A stretch of DNA of 64,000 bases from Fimenecus sp045593555 (GCA_045593555.1 JAZNWU010000037.1:167220-231219); one strand, 5' to 3'. Shown: positions 17,576-26,175, counted from the first letter of the stretch. A program made the numbers and translations. Notes: generated from the letters alone by a model not told the origin.

Positions 17576-18518
17576 TAATTCCGGCCATCAGGGTCAGCTC
17601 TCAAATAATGAGCGTATTATCAACCGTACTAATCAACGCAGACAGAAAAATCGAAGAAAGAAAATAATTATACGTACTTTGATAGGTATTATTTTCCTTT
17701 GTGTCGGTGTTATTCTGGCATTAACTTTATTTTTTAACATAAACAAAATCGTCATTTCAGGCGATAAAGTTTATTCAGATAAGGAAATTGTAGATGCATC
17801 AGGAGTTAATATGGGTGATAATCTTATTTTCCTTTCAAAAACAGCTCTAAATGAAGAAATATCATCAGAATTAGCTTATGTTGGTTCGGTAAAAATCAAA
17901 CGACGCCTTCCATCAACACTTGAAATTATCGTAACAAAAACAGATGCCTATATGGCAGTTGCATCTGATGGATATTACATCCTGCTTGATAAAAACGGGA
18001 AGGTGCTTGAAAAAGACCTTGAAACGGTAGGCGAAAATATAGTTCTTGCAAATTTAGGCGGAATCAGTTCAATTGAAGTGGGCGAAACTATTGTTTTAAA
18101 AGAAGAGAAAGTTTTTGCAAAGCTTAACGATGTACTCACAGAATGTGAAAATGTTGGTATAACTGAAATATCAACTATTGATTTGTCAGATATATACAAC
18201 ATAAAACTCGTTTATCAGGGAAGAATAACACTTGAATTAGGTGAAACTGATAAGGATAATCTCAACTCAAAATTAGCTTTAGGCAAAGCAGCTATTGAAA
18301 GACAGGATGAAGAAAATAATCTTTATCGTGGAACAATAAATCTGACGGTTGACGGTAAGGGATACTGGTCAGAAGAAGTGTCAACAACAGAACCTGTAAC
18401 AGAAGAACCGACAACAGAAACACCTGTTGAAAATGGTGACAATACAAGCGAAGAATCAACAACAGGTGAAGAAGATACAACAGTAAATCAAGAAGGAACA
18501 TCTGTTGCAAGTGAGTAA
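17556..18518 (+). CDS. ftsQ: Division protein FtsQ/DivIB
   Basis: Bitopic divisome protein that joins FtsL and DivIC. The 320-residue product has a basic cytoplasmic tail (1-35), one membrane helix (about 36-57), then a POTRA domain (INKIVISGDKVYSDKEIVDASG) and a beta domain to about residue 255. The last 50 residues are a Thr/Glu-rich low-complexity tail (TEEPTTETPVEN and similar), as in surface-exposed linkers. The ATG lies inside the end of murA and the ribosome site GGGTGA is within murA. This is the last gene before the ftsZ promoter. Confidence 0.88.
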   Translation: MKNTQHNNSGHQGQLSNNERIINRTNQRRQKNRRKKIIIRTLIGIIFLCVGVILALTLFFNINKIVISGDKVYSDKEIVDASGVNMGDNLIFLSKTALNEEISSELAYVGSVKIKRRLPSTLEIIVTKTDAYMAVASDGYYILLDKNGKVLEKDLETVGENIVLANLGGISSIEVGETIVLKEEKVFAKLNDVLTECENVGITEISTIDLSDIYNIKLVYQGRITLELGETDKDNLNSKLALGKAAIERQDEENNLYRGTINLTVDGKGYWSEEVSTTEPVTEEPTTETPVENGDNTSEESTTGEEDTTVNQEGTSVASE

Positions 18519-18584
18519 ATCGTAAAAAAGTGTTAAAAAACTGTAAAAATTCGAAAAAAAGTAAAAAAATATATACAATATATA

Positions 18585-18613
18585 TTGCAATTATTTTTTA
18601 ATAGTGTTAAAAT
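18585..18613 (+). promoter_or_regulatory. ftsZ promoter
   Basis: TTGCAA (18585-18590), a 17-base spacer and TAAAAT (18608-18613) with an extended -10 TGT. It lies in the very A/T-rich gap 18519-18704, which holds no ORF, and leaves a leader of about 85 bases before ftsZ. Confidence 0.6.
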
Positions 18614-18704
18614 AACTTATATTAGAGTGGTGTGTTTTGTTTAGAACTATCCGTTCTTATAAGTAATAAATAAGTGTGAAAATATACATAGGAGGATGTT
18701 AAAA

Positions 18705-19787
18705 ATGGCATTCGAAATTGATAATCAGTATCAGGACATCGCAAACATTAAAGTTATCGGCGTTGGTGGCGGCGGCGGAAACGCAGTTGACCGTATGGCA
18801 AAGGCTGGCGTATCAGGTGTTGAACTTATTGCTATCAACACTGACCAGCAGGCTCTTAACCGTTCACTTGCTAACTCAACTCTCGCAATCGGTCAGAAGG
18901 TGACTGCAGGTCGTGGCGCAGGTGCAAAGCCTGAAATCGGCCAGAAGTCTGCTGAAGAAAGCCGTGACGCTATCGTTGAAAAGCTCGACGGTGCTCAGAT
19001 GGTATTCGTTACAGCTGGTATGGGTGGCGGAACAGGTACAGGTGCTGCTCCTATTATTGCTGAAATCGCAAAGGACAGAGGAATCCTTACAGTTGGTATC
19101 GTTACAAAGCCTTTCGCATTTGAAGGTAGTCACAGAATGAAACAGGCTGAAGCAGGTATTGCTGAACTTGCACAGCATGTTGACTCACTTATCGTTATCC
19201 CTAATGAAAGACTTAAGTATGTTTCAGAACAGAAGATTACATTCGCTAACGCGTTCAGCATTGCTGACGATGTTCTCCGTCAGGGTGTAAACTCTGTTAC
19301 AGACCTTATTACAATGCCTGCATTCATCAACCTTGACTTTGCTGACGTTACATCAGTAATGAAGGATGCTGGTCACGCTCACATGGGTATCGGTCGTGCA
19401 AGTGGTAAGGATAAGGCTGAACAGGCTGCTAATGCTGCTATTTCAAGCCCACTTCTTGAAACAACAATCACAGGTGCTAAGGGTGTTATCATCAGCATTA
19501 CTGCATCTGCTGACATCACTCTTGAAGATGTTGATACAGCAGCAGGTATTGTTCGTGCACAGGCTGACGAAGATGCAAACATCATCTTCGGTGTTGCTTT
19601 TGATGAAAAGCTTGACGACGAAATGATTGTTACTGTTATTGCAACAGGTTTTGGTCTTGATGCAAACGGCGTTGCAAAGAAACCTCTTTACAACGGTGCT
19701 ATGGATGATATCAGCTCAAATAGCGGTAACTTTGGTGCTGACGATGATATGGGCGATATTCTCGACCTTTTCAAGAGCAGAAAGTAA
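18705..19787 (+). CDS. ftsZ: Division GTPase FtsZ
   Basis: Tubulin-like GTPase that forms the Z ring. The 360-residue product has KVIGVGGGGGNAVDRM, the signature GGGTGTGAAPI (about residues 107-117) and the T7-loop segment NLDFADVTSVM. The C-terminal linker is very short and the terminal peptide is DMGDILDLFKSRK, a variant of the conserved partner-binding tail. ATG 18705 is set by GGAGG nine bases upstream. Codons ending in C (ATC, CTC, AAC) are much more frequent than in neighbours, as expected for strong expression. It has its own promoter and terminator. Confidence 0.97.
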   Translation: MAFEIDNQYQDIANIKVIGVGGGGGNAVDRMAKAGVSGVELIAINTDQQALNRSLANSTLAIGQKVTAGRGAGAKPEIGQKSAEESRDAIVEKLDGAQMVFVTAGMGGGTGTGAAPIIAEIAKDRGILTVGIVTKPFAFEGSHRMKQAEAGIAELAQHVDSLIVIPNERLKYVSEQKITFANAFSIADDVLRQGVNSVTDLITMPAFINLDFADVTSVMKDAGHAHMGIGRASGKDKAEQAANAAISSPLLETTITGAKGVIISITASADITLEDVDTAAGIVRAQADEDANIIFGVAFDEKLDDEMIVTVIATGFGLDANGVAKKPLYNGAMDDISSNSGNFGADDDMGDILDLFKSRK

Positions 19788-19804
19788 TTTATAAATAAAA
19801 TCAG

Positions 19805-19840
19805 GACGGAGTTAGGGACTCTCTATCTCCGTCTTTTTTT
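19805..19840 (+). terminator. ftsZ terminator
   Basis: Stem GACGGAG / CTCCGTC (19805-19811 with 19827-19833), with a short AG/CT inner pairing, followed by seven T. Confidence 0.9.
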
Positions 19841-19854
19841 ATCCGGTGGTACAT

Positions 19855-20505
19855 ATGAAAACGAAAGTAAAGTTTTTTTCCATATTGATGGCGTTAGTTG
19901 TTCTTATTTCTTCATTTACTGTGTTTACAGTAAGTGCAGCAGGCGTTTCGTATTCTGTAACATCAGTTGCAGGTAAAAAAGGTGATACAGTAACAGTTGC
20001 TGTAAAGCTTTCTTCAGATATTGATATCTGGGGAGCAAATGTAATGCTTGCATATAATTCATCAGAACTGGAAGTTGTCAACTATACCCAAGGAGATGTT
20101 GTGTCTTCAGGAAGTTTACACAATACAGGTTCTTCAGTAAACTATTCGGGAACATATTCTTCAAAAAAAGGTACAGTTTTTACCGTAGAGTTTAAAATAT
20201 TAAAAAGTTCAGGCACATCAAATCTTAAACTCACAAGTACGGAGAATATTGATAAAGACGCAAAAGAATATACCTGCACTATAACACAAGGCAAAATAAC
20301 AGTTCTTGACAGTTCAGCAATTATTGGTGATGCTAATAATGATGGTAAGGTAGCTGCCGTTGATGCAAGATTAGTTTTACAACATGTTGCCGGTATTATA
20401 AAATTAACTGAATCACAATCAACGCTTGTTGATATGAACGGTGACGGAAATGTTACTGCAGTTGATGCCCGTATTATTCTTCGTAAAGTTGCAGGATTAA
20501 AGTGA
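19855..20505 (+). CDS. Secreted cohesin-dockerin protein
   Basis: A 216-residue exported protein of cellulosome type. Residues 1-27 are a signal peptide ending at VSAA. About 30-138 resemble a cohesin beta-sandwich (VSYSVTSVAGKKGDTVTVAV, WGANVMLAYNSSELEVV). About 154-214 form a type I dockerin with two calcium loops, GDANNDGKVAAVDARLVLQH and DMNGDGNVTAVDARIILRK. Cohesins bind dockerins, so a protein with both can bridge or chain partners on the cell surface. ATG 19855 has GGTGG five bases upstream. It follows the ftsZ terminator with no clear promoter of its own, and a related cohesin-domain gene follows 39 bases after it. Cargo and anchor are unknown. Confidence 0.82.
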   Translation: MKTKVKFFSILMALVVLISSFTVFTVSAAGVSYSVTSVAGKKGDTVTVAVKLSSDIDIWGANVMLAYNSSELEVVNYTQGDVVSSGSLHNTGSSVNYSGTYSSKKGTVFTVEFKILKSSGTSNLKLTSTENIDKDAKEYTCTITQGKITVLDSSAIIGDANNDGKVAAVDARLVLQHVAGIIKLTESQSTLVDMNGDGNVTAVDARIILRKVAGLK

Positions 20506-20544
20506 TTGAATCAGTAGGTTACTTAAATCTCAGGAGTGAAAGTT

Positions 20545-22017
20545 ATGAAAAAAATCAGTAAAATATTTTCAGTAATCCTCTCAATTTTAATGGTTGCATT
20601 TTGTTTCCCTGTGTATGCAGAATCAAACAATGTAACAATGACAATTTCAACGGATGTATCGGATATGAAGGTAGGCGATACTATTACAGTTAGTGTTGTT
20701 TTGTCAGAGAATTCAAAATTAAATTATTTTACAATAGACCTTGTTTATGACAATAATGTTTTGGAATATTCTTCTCATACAGTAAATGATGTTTATGGTA
20801 ATGTAGTGTCTAATGGTGCTTATGCAGAAAACAAAATAAGAGTAGTTGCAGCAAATACAGAGCCAATTACTTATGGTGGTATAGTTGTAAATGCTACATT
20901 TGTTGTATTGTCTTCTTCATGCAGTTCTGTTTCGCTTGATGTTGTTGAATCAGCTAACGGTAATTTTGAGGATATTCCGGTTGCAAAAAACACATTAATA
21001 CTTCATTCATATGGTCAATGGGTTACTGAAACAGAACCTACTTGTGAAAATGCAGGTCAAAAGAGTAAAACTTGTTCTTGTGGTGAGAAAACAATTGAGA
21101 CAATAGATGCTCTCGGCCACGATTATGCAACAGAGTTCACAACTGATGTAGAACCAAATTGTACAGAAACAGGTAGCAAATCACAGCATTGTTCTCGTTG
21201 CGATAGTAAGCAGAATGTAACGGAAATTCCTGCAATTGGTCATACTGAAGAAGAAATCCCTGCAGTAGTGCCAACTTGTACTGCAACAGGTCTTACAGCA
21301 GGTGTAAAATGTTCTGTTTGTGACGAAATTCTCACAGCACAAACAGAAGTTTCATCAACAGGACACGATTATAAAGAAGAAATTATAAAAATTCCTACTC
21401 ATACAGAAAATGGTGAAAAGAAGTTTACTTGTAATAATTGTGGAGATACATATACAGAGATTATTACAGCAGACGGTACCCATAAACATATTTCTGTGGT
21501 GACAAAGGAGCCGACTTGTACTGAAGAAGGCATTATGACATACACTTGTGCTTGTGGTGATAGTTACACAGAAACGATTTCTGCACTTGGTCATACTCCT
21601 GAAAACGCAGTAGAAGAAAATTATATTGCACCGACTTGCACAGATAAGGGTTGCAAAGATATGGTTGTTTACTGCTCAGTGTGTGATGAAGAACTTTCTC
21701 GTGAAATAAAGGAAATTGATGCTCTTGGCCATACTGAAGAAGAAATCCCTGCAGTAGCATCAACTTGTATTCAGACAGGTTTAACAGAGGGTGCAAAATG
21801 TTCAGTTTGTGATGAAATACTTTTGGCACAAGAAGAAATTCCTGCAACAGGTCATAGTGTTAATGAAGATGGCTATTGTGGTGTTTGTGATGAAAAACTC
21901 TGCGACCATAATTGCCATAAAGGCGGTATTTCAGGCTTCTTCTGGAAAATAGCAAATTTCTTCAATAAGTTATTTGGCTTAAATAAATACTGCGAATGTG
22001 GATATGCACATTATTAA
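20545..22017 (+). CDS. Secreted cohesin-like protein with tandem Cys-rich repeats
   Basis: A 490-residue exported protein. Residues 1-27 are a signal peptide. About 30-155 are a cohesin-like domain (TMTISTDVSDMKVGDTITVSV, FTIDLVYDNNVLEYSS). From about 160 to 455 there are seven or eight repeats of 30-45 residues, each built as PTCTxxGxxxxxCxxC followed by a GH turn (for example CSVCDEIL then ALGHT or ATGHS), which could hold metal or disulfides. The C terminus has an aromatic amphipathic helix (GFFWKIANFFNKLFGLNKY) then CECGYAHY, perhaps for membrane or wall attachment. ATG 20545 has AGGAG eight bases upstream. Exact function is unknown; co-transcription with the cohesin-dockerin gene is likely. 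Confidence 0.75.
   Translation: MKKISKIFSVILSILMVAFCFPVYAESNNVTMTISTDVSDMKVGDTITVSVVLSENSKLNYFTIDLVYDNNVLEYSSHTVNDVYGNVVSNGAYAENKIRVVAANTEPITYGGIVVNATFVVLSSSCSSVSLDVVESANGNFEDIPVAKNTLILHSYGQWVTETEPTCENAGQKSKTCSCGEKTIETIDALGHDYATEFTTDVEPNCTETGSKSQHCSRCDSKQNVTEIPAIGHTEEEIPAVVPTCTATGLTAGVKCSVCDEILTAQTEVSSTGHDYKEEIIKIPTHTENGEKKFTCNNCGDTYTEIITADGTHKHISVVTKEPTCTEEGIMTYTCACGDSYTETISALGHTPENAVEENYIAPTCTDKGCKDMVVYCSVCDEELSREIKEIDALGHTEEEIPAVASTCIQTGLTEGAKCSVCDEILLAQEEIPATGHSVNEDGYCGVCDEKLCDHNCHKGGISGFFWKIANFFNKLFGLNKYCECGYAHY
21241..21757 (+). repeat. 28-bp direct repeat within the Cys-repeat gene
   Basis: Positions 21241-21268 and 21730-21757 are identical (28 bases, encoding HTEEEIPAV). The flanking CAACTTGTA also matches. 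This shows recent duplication or gene conversion between repeat units of the surface protein. Confidence 0.8.
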
Positions 22018-22043
22018 TTATATATTTCATTTACCGCGTAGTG

Positions 22044-22061
22044 GCAGGCTTCCACGCCTGC
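22044..22061 (+). repeat. Intergenic GC-rich hairpin
   Basis: GCAGGC / GCCTGC around a 6-base loop, in an otherwise A/T-rich gap. It resembles the other short GC-rich intergenic hairpins of this window but shares no long identity with them. Confidence 0.4.
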
Positions 22062-22072
22062 ATAAAACAAAA

Positions 22073-22103
22073 TCCCTATGGAGAAATCCATAGGGAATTT
22101 TTT
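22073..22103 (+). terminator. Terminator after the cohesin genes
   Basis: Stem TCCCTATGG / CCATAGGGA with loop AGAAAT, followed by ATTTTTTAT. An almost identical stem occurs at 24706-24725 on the far side of the BlaI/BlaR1-like pair. Confidence 0.85.
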
Positions 22104-22115
22104 ATATATAACGTA

Positions 22116-22169
22116 TTGACATTTCAGCTCTAATGTGTTAGAGTGTATATGTACTCTAATGGATTAGAG
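22116..22169 (+). promoter_or_regulatory. BlaI-type promoter with two operators
   Basis: TTGACA (22116-22121) and TAGAGT (22139-22144) with a 17-base spacer. Two copies of a perfect dyad CTCTAA-N4-TTAGAG lie at 22128-22143 and 22154-22169, centred 26 bp apart. The first covers the spacer and -10 and the second the transcript start, the usual layout for repression by a BlaI/MecI dimer pair. Autorepression of the next two genes is the inference. Confidence 0.8.
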
Positions 22170-22184
22170 AAAGGAGAAATTAAT

Positions 22185-22553
22185 ATGGATACACCAAAAG
22201 TTTTTGAAAGTGAATACCGTTTTTGTTTGATTTTGTGGGAGCACGAACCAATCAAAAGCAGTGAACTCGTTAATCTTTGTAAAGAGCAGTTAGGTTGGAA
22301 GCCGACTACTACATATACCGTTATCAAGCGTTTGTCTGAAAGAGGTGTGCTCAAAAATGATAACACCATTGTTTCTTCTTTAGTTTCAAAAGATGAAGTT
22401 CAGGCATCAGAAATCAATGAAATGGTTGAAAAAACATTTGAAGGCTCTCTGCCTGCATTTATTGCAGCATTCACAAAGCATCAGAAAATCTCAGAAAAGG
22501 AAATTGATGAAGTACAAAAGATGATTGACCGATACAGGAAAGGAGAATTGTAA
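22185..22553 (+). CDS. BlaI/MecI/CopY-family repressor
   Basis: A 122-residue winged-helix repressor. The N-terminal segment has family features: FLILWEHEPI-like helix, SSELVNLCKEQLGWKPTTTYTVIKRLSERGVL as recognition helix and wing start, then a C-terminal dimerisation part where BlaR1 proteases cut in characterised systems. ATG 22185 has AAGGAG eight bases before it; upstream in-frame starts would fall in the operators. The stop overlaps the next start (TAATG). No beta-lactamase or PBP2a gene is adjacent, so the signal it answers may be a cell-envelope stress other than beta-lactams. Confidence 0.9.
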   Translation: MDTPKVFESEYRFCLILWEHEPIKSSELVNLCKEQLGWKPTTTYTVIKRLSERGVLKNDNTIVSSLVSKDEVQASEINEMVEKTFEGSLPAFIAAFTKHQKISEKEIDEVQKMIDRYRKGEL

Positions 22554-24658
22554 TGGCAGGTATATTCTTAAAAATAGTCAATATGAGCATTTCTGCTTGT
22601 TGGATTGTTTTAGCTATTATTCTTTTAAGAATTCTACTCAAAAAAGCACCCAAATGGATTAACTGTGTTCTTTGGGGAATTGCAGGATTGCGACTTGTTA
22701 TGCCATTCTCATTTGAAAGTATCTTCAGCCTTATCCCAAGTGCTGAAACAATCACCAAAGTTCCTGATTCTCCAAGACCACACATTGATTCTGGTGTTTC
22801 TGTTATAGATAATCAGGTTAACGATTATCTTCAAGGGAACTACTTTGAGGGTGTAACAAAACCGATGGGTAATTTTGTGGATGTTACTACCATATTAGCT
22901 ATTGCATGGCTTGTCGGTATTGTTGCTCTCTTGATTTATACTCTTGTAAGTTTTTTAAGATTAAAGAGTAAAATTGGAACAGCAGTTTTACTTCGTGATA
23001 ATATTTATCAAAGTGAAGCTGTGGTATCACCTTTTGTTCTCGGTATAATCAAACCGAAAATCTATTTACCTTTTAATCTTAACGAGCAGGATATGAACCA
23101 TGTTATTGCCCATGAACAAGCACATATCCGAAGAAAAGACCATTTGTGGAAACCTCTTGGTTTCTTGATTCTTACACTCCATTGGTTCAATCCTTTGGTT
23201 TGGCTTGGCTATATTCTTCTTTGTCGTGATATTGAACTTGCTTGTGATGAAAAGGTTGTAAAAGAGCTTAATAATGAACAACGAGCAGACTATTCACAAG
23301 CATTACTCACTTGTAGTGTAAACAGACGAATGATTGCTGCTTGTCCTATTGCTTTTGGTGAAGTGGGAGTTAAAGACAGAGTAAAATCAGTACTCAATTA
23401 CAAGAAACCTGCATTTTGGATTATTGTTGTTGCAATTGTTGTGAGCATCGTTACAGCAATTTGTTTTCTTACTGACCCTTTAAAAGCAACTGATATTCAA
23501 AATGGTTCATACAGATTTTCAAAAGAGATATATTTTAACGGAGCGTACAGTTATATTCCATACATTGAAAACAACAGAGTTGAAATAAAAACAAAAGGCG
23601 GTATGCATATTTACCATTTCATAGGTGAGGAACTATCTACAGGAGCTCTTTATAAAGAGGTGAGTCTCAATAAAGAAAATTTTTCTGACCTATTTGATAA
23701 TATTGAGATATGGTCTGATAATCAAAATCACAGTGACTTGTTAAAAAACAATAAAAAAGCTTGGTGTCATAACACTCCTGATGATATAGGCGGTTATCCT
23801 TATATGTTGCTGTTGCAAAAGGATGGTACTTTATATATGCTTTTTGCCGACTTTGAAAATAAAGAACCATCAAGAGTTTGTTATATTTATGAACTTGAGT
23901 ACACAGGTAATGTTGAAAACGGGTTTGTTCACACTCAAAGTCTTGATGAAGCTATATCACAGGCAATACTCGATGATAACTACTTAGGATATTATGGCTT
24001 CGGGACAGAATGTGCAACAGAAGGCCATGTTATTTATGGTACAGATGTTGACGGAGACAAATATACTGTCTATGCACTAACAGATTATGCTAATTTTGGC
24101 TTTATGAACGGATACTTTGTAGAACAATCAGGCGGAAGTGGCCCTGCTGTAATGACCTTTGAAAAAACATCTTCAGGATATAAATTGCTTGATATACAAT
24201 ATCCCCAGGATGGTGAGGGCTATGTCGAATCTATAAAAGAATTGTTTCCTAAAAAGTATCAATATCGTGTAATGCACCCAACATCATGGGATTATAATAG
24301 CATTTGGAAACAAAAAGTTGCATATGCACAGGCATATCTTGACGAAATAGGAAGAACAGAAGAAATTCGTGATTATTCACAAGTTGAGCATACACTTTTT
24401 ACTGATATAGGTGTTTCTGTTGAAGTGTCAAATAAGATTATTGATTATAATCTTCCTTATAATTATGATGTAGGTTATTTTGAATCTGTTGAAGATGGTG
24501 TGAGATATATTTACAGAACAACTTACGAAAAAAAGCAAAACAGAATTATTTATACAAAAGAAAACTATGAAACTGAAGAAGTTGTTGAAAAAATAGAAAT
24601 CGATAGTTTAACGGGAGAAATAATCACCTTGACGTCATTACCCGATGAAAATGTTTAA
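22553..24658 (+). CDS. BlaR1/MecR1-like M56 membrane metalloprotease sensor
   Basis: A 701-residue membrane protein. The N-terminal half carries membrane helices (about 6-27, 30-50, 112-132) and a gluzincin site H187-E-Q-A-H191 followed by the ELACDEKV segment with the third zinc ligand, then another helix near 285-305. This half would cleave the repressor encoded just upstream. The extracellular part, about 310-700, does not look like the penicillin-binding sensor of BlaR1: I see no SxxK-SxN-KTG set. It contains Tyr/Gly-rich segments such as YLGYYGFGTECATEGHV and SGGSGPAVMTFEKT. The ligand is unknown. The start overlaps the repressor stop by one base, so the pair is co-translated. Confidence 0.85.
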   Translation: MAGIFLKIVNMSISACWIVLAIILLRILLKKAPKWINCVLWGIAGLRLVMPFSFESIFSLIPSAETITKVPDSPRPHIDSGVSVIDNQVNDYLQGNYFEGVTKPMGNFVDVTTILAIAWLVGIVALLIYTLVSFLRLKSKIGTAVLLRDNIYQSEAVVSPFVLGIIKPKIYLPFNLNEQDMNHVIAHEQAHIRRKDHLWKPLGFLILTLHWFNPLVWLGYILLCRDIELACDEKVVKELNNEQRADYSQALLTCSVNRRMIAACPIAFGEVGVKDRVKSVLNYKKPAFWIIVVAIVVSIVTAICFLTDPLKATDIQNGSYRFSKEIYFNGAYSYIPYIENNRVEIKTKGGMHIYHFIGEELSTGALYKEVSLNKENFSDLFDNIEIWSDNQNHSDLLKNNKKAWCHNTPDDIGGYPYMLLLQKDGTLYMLFADFENKEPSRVCYIYELEYTGNVENGFVHTQSLDEAISQAILDDNYLGYYGFGTECATEGHVIYGTDVDGDKYTVYALTDYANFGFMNGYFVEQSGGSGPAVMTFEKTSSGYKLLDIQYPQDGEGYVESIKELFPKKYQYRVMHPTSWDYNSIWKQKVAYAQAYLDEIGRTEEIRDYSQVEHTLFTDIGVSVEVSNKIIDYNLPYNYDVGYFESVEDGVRYIYRTTYEKKQNRIIYTKENYETEEVVEKIEIDSLTGEIITLTSLPDENV

Positions 24659-24705
24659 CTACATAAATTATAATTTATTAAACAATGAACATGACACAAA
24701 AAAAA

Positions 24706-24735
24706 CCTATGGAAAAATCCATAGGGGAATTTTTT
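24706..24735. terminator. Bidirectional terminator
   Basis: Stem CCTATGG / CCATAGG with loop AAAAAT. Plus strand continues GGAATTTTTTT; on the minus strand the A run before the stem gives TTTTTTTT. It can serve both the BlaR1-like gene and the convergent minus-strand gene ending at 24735. Confidence 0.85.
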
Positions 24736-24989
24736 TACTTATTTTCTTCATCTGCAATTTCCAATGAAAAATCTTCAAGTGCAAAATCTGATTCATCAAA
24801 TTTTTCAATATTTCTTGGTCTTATCGGTTTTCTTTTAAGTGGGTCATACTTGAATTTTGAACAAGAAAAATCAAGGCTTACAACACCTTTTTTATGACAA
24901 AGAACTGACTCTTTATCAGGTGCAAACCTACCGTGAACACAGTATGAACAAGACGGAGTTATATCTTTTTTATCGAATAGTTTTTTCAT
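24735..24989 (-). CDS. Small conserved protein with four cysteines
   Basis: An 84-residue soluble protein. Four cysteines are spaced like a small metal site: C14 and C17 (SCSYC), C31 and C43, followed by a basic KYDPLKRKPIRP segment and an acidic tail. From memory, similar short proteins occur in clostridial genomes without known function. It is encoded just downstream of the ylbJ-like gene on the same strand, 21 bases after its stop, so it is probably co-transcribed. A zinc-binding role is inferred only from the cysteine spacing. Confidence 0.65.
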   Translation of the reverse strand: MKKLFDKKDITPSCSYCVHGRFAPDKESVLCHKKGVVSLDFSCSKFKYDPLKRKPIRPRNIEKFDESDFALEDFSLEIADEENK

Positions 24990-25010
24990 CTGACCACCAA
25001 ATAAATATAT

Positions 25011-26075
25011 TTAATTAATTCTACCATACTTTTTTTTTCTGTCAATATCGAAAATCATCACAACACACATAATCATAAAGACAAAAAATGCAGAATACGA
25101 AAAAGAAAATGAATAAGAGGATATTTTGTCAGAATTTGAAAATACATTGATTTCAACAGGAAAAAAGAGAAGGATAGCATATGTAATGATTCCTGACAAA
25201 ATTCCGTTGAGAATTCTTGTTATAAAGAAATATCTGTATTTTATTCCTATATTTTTTATGTATTCAAGTACCTGACAATGAACACAAATTCCACCAAAAC
25301 CAATAACTCCTGCAACCATGGGTAATGGTAGTTTTCCTGTGAGTAGGGAACAACCTTTTGTGACCTCTGAAAATGAAGTAATACAAATATAAACTTGTTC
25401 AGGAAGATTAAGTGTTTCAATACATTCGGTAATTGAACTGAAAAGAACAACCCAGGCACAAATCCCAAAAATACATTGCACCGCATCTGTGACAGATGCT
25501 GAAAGGGATGATAACTGCAAGGGTTTTTCTTTTTTTGGTTTAATTATATTATTGTTTTTTTCAGTAATAAATGATGAAATTATGCCTGAAACAAGTGATG
25601 AAATGCAAAGAGATGAATAAATAATTATACCTGCTTTGGTGCTGTTCAGCATATTCGTACCAACTGCAGTAATAACAAACGCAGGACCTGCATTCATACA
25701 GAACAGAGATAGTCTTTGTGCTTGTTCATTCGTTATCTGACCTTTCATATAAAGGTCATTTGCCATTTTTATGCCAACGGGAAAACCACCAATCATCGAC
25801 ATAAAAATTGCAGAAACAGAGTATGAAGGTTGTTTGAATAGTAATCTTACAGGAATTGAAAACAACTTGTAAACGGGGAATAGAATATTTGATTTGACGA
25901 TATAAGTTGATAGTGTTATAAATGGAAAAAGTGACGGTATTATAGTGTGAAAACAAATGTTAAGACCTTCGTTTACACCTTCCTTAATTGCAACAGGAAA
26001 TCTGAACATTAAATATACACAAAACAGTATTACAATCAAAGAAAGATATTCTTTTTTTATTTTTATAGTTGCCAT
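25011..26075 (-). CDS. ylbJ: Sporulation integral membrane protein YlbJ/SpoVV-like
   Basis: A 354-residue polytopic protein (about eight membrane helices) with the nucleoside-transporter-gate fold. YlbJ-type features are the N-terminal NICFHTIIPSLFPFITLS, MSMIGGFPVGIKM and FGGICVHCQVLEYI. In Bacillus the protein (SpoVV) is a mother-cell membrane protein needed for cortex formation and dipicolinic acid transport across the outer forespore membrane. Its presence supports a spore-forming host. It is transcribed divergently from yqfC. Confidence 0.85.
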   Translation of the reverse strand: MATIKIKKEYLSLIVILFCVYLMFRFPVAIKEGVNEGLNICFHTIIPSLFPFITLSTYIVKSNILFPVYKLFSIPVRLLFKQPSYSVSAIFMSMIGGFPVGIKMANDLYMKGQITNEQAQRLSLFCMNAGPAFVITAVGTNMLNSTKAGIIIYSSLCISSLVSGIISSFITEKNNNIIKPKKEKPLQLSSLSASVTDAVQCIFGICAWVVLFSSITECIETLNLPEQVYICITSFSEVTKGCSLLTGKLPLPMVAGVIGFGGICVHCQVLEYIKNIGIKYRYFFITRILNGILSGIITYAILLFFPVEINVFSNSDKISSYSFSFSYSAFFVFMIMCVVMIFDIDRKKKYGRIN

Positions 26076-26175
26076 ATACTCACATCCCGTAATTCAACCA
26101 TTAAAATATATTATTTTTTGTTATTAATAATGAATTTTTTTAATCACTTTTCATATATTTTTATGAGGTGTTATT

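Noticed and set aside
21000..21900. CRISPR-like tandem repeat
   Set aside because: The repeated DNA is in frame within a large ORF and encodes Cys-rich protein repeats of varying length.
22116..24658. Beta-lactam resistance locus
   Set aside because: Only the repressor/protease pair is present; no beta-lactamase or PBP2a gene and no penicillin-binding motifs in the sensor.
26140..26165. Sigma-E promoter before yqfC
   Set aside because: A CATATATT -10-like string is present but no convincing -35 could be matched, so it is not listed as a feature.
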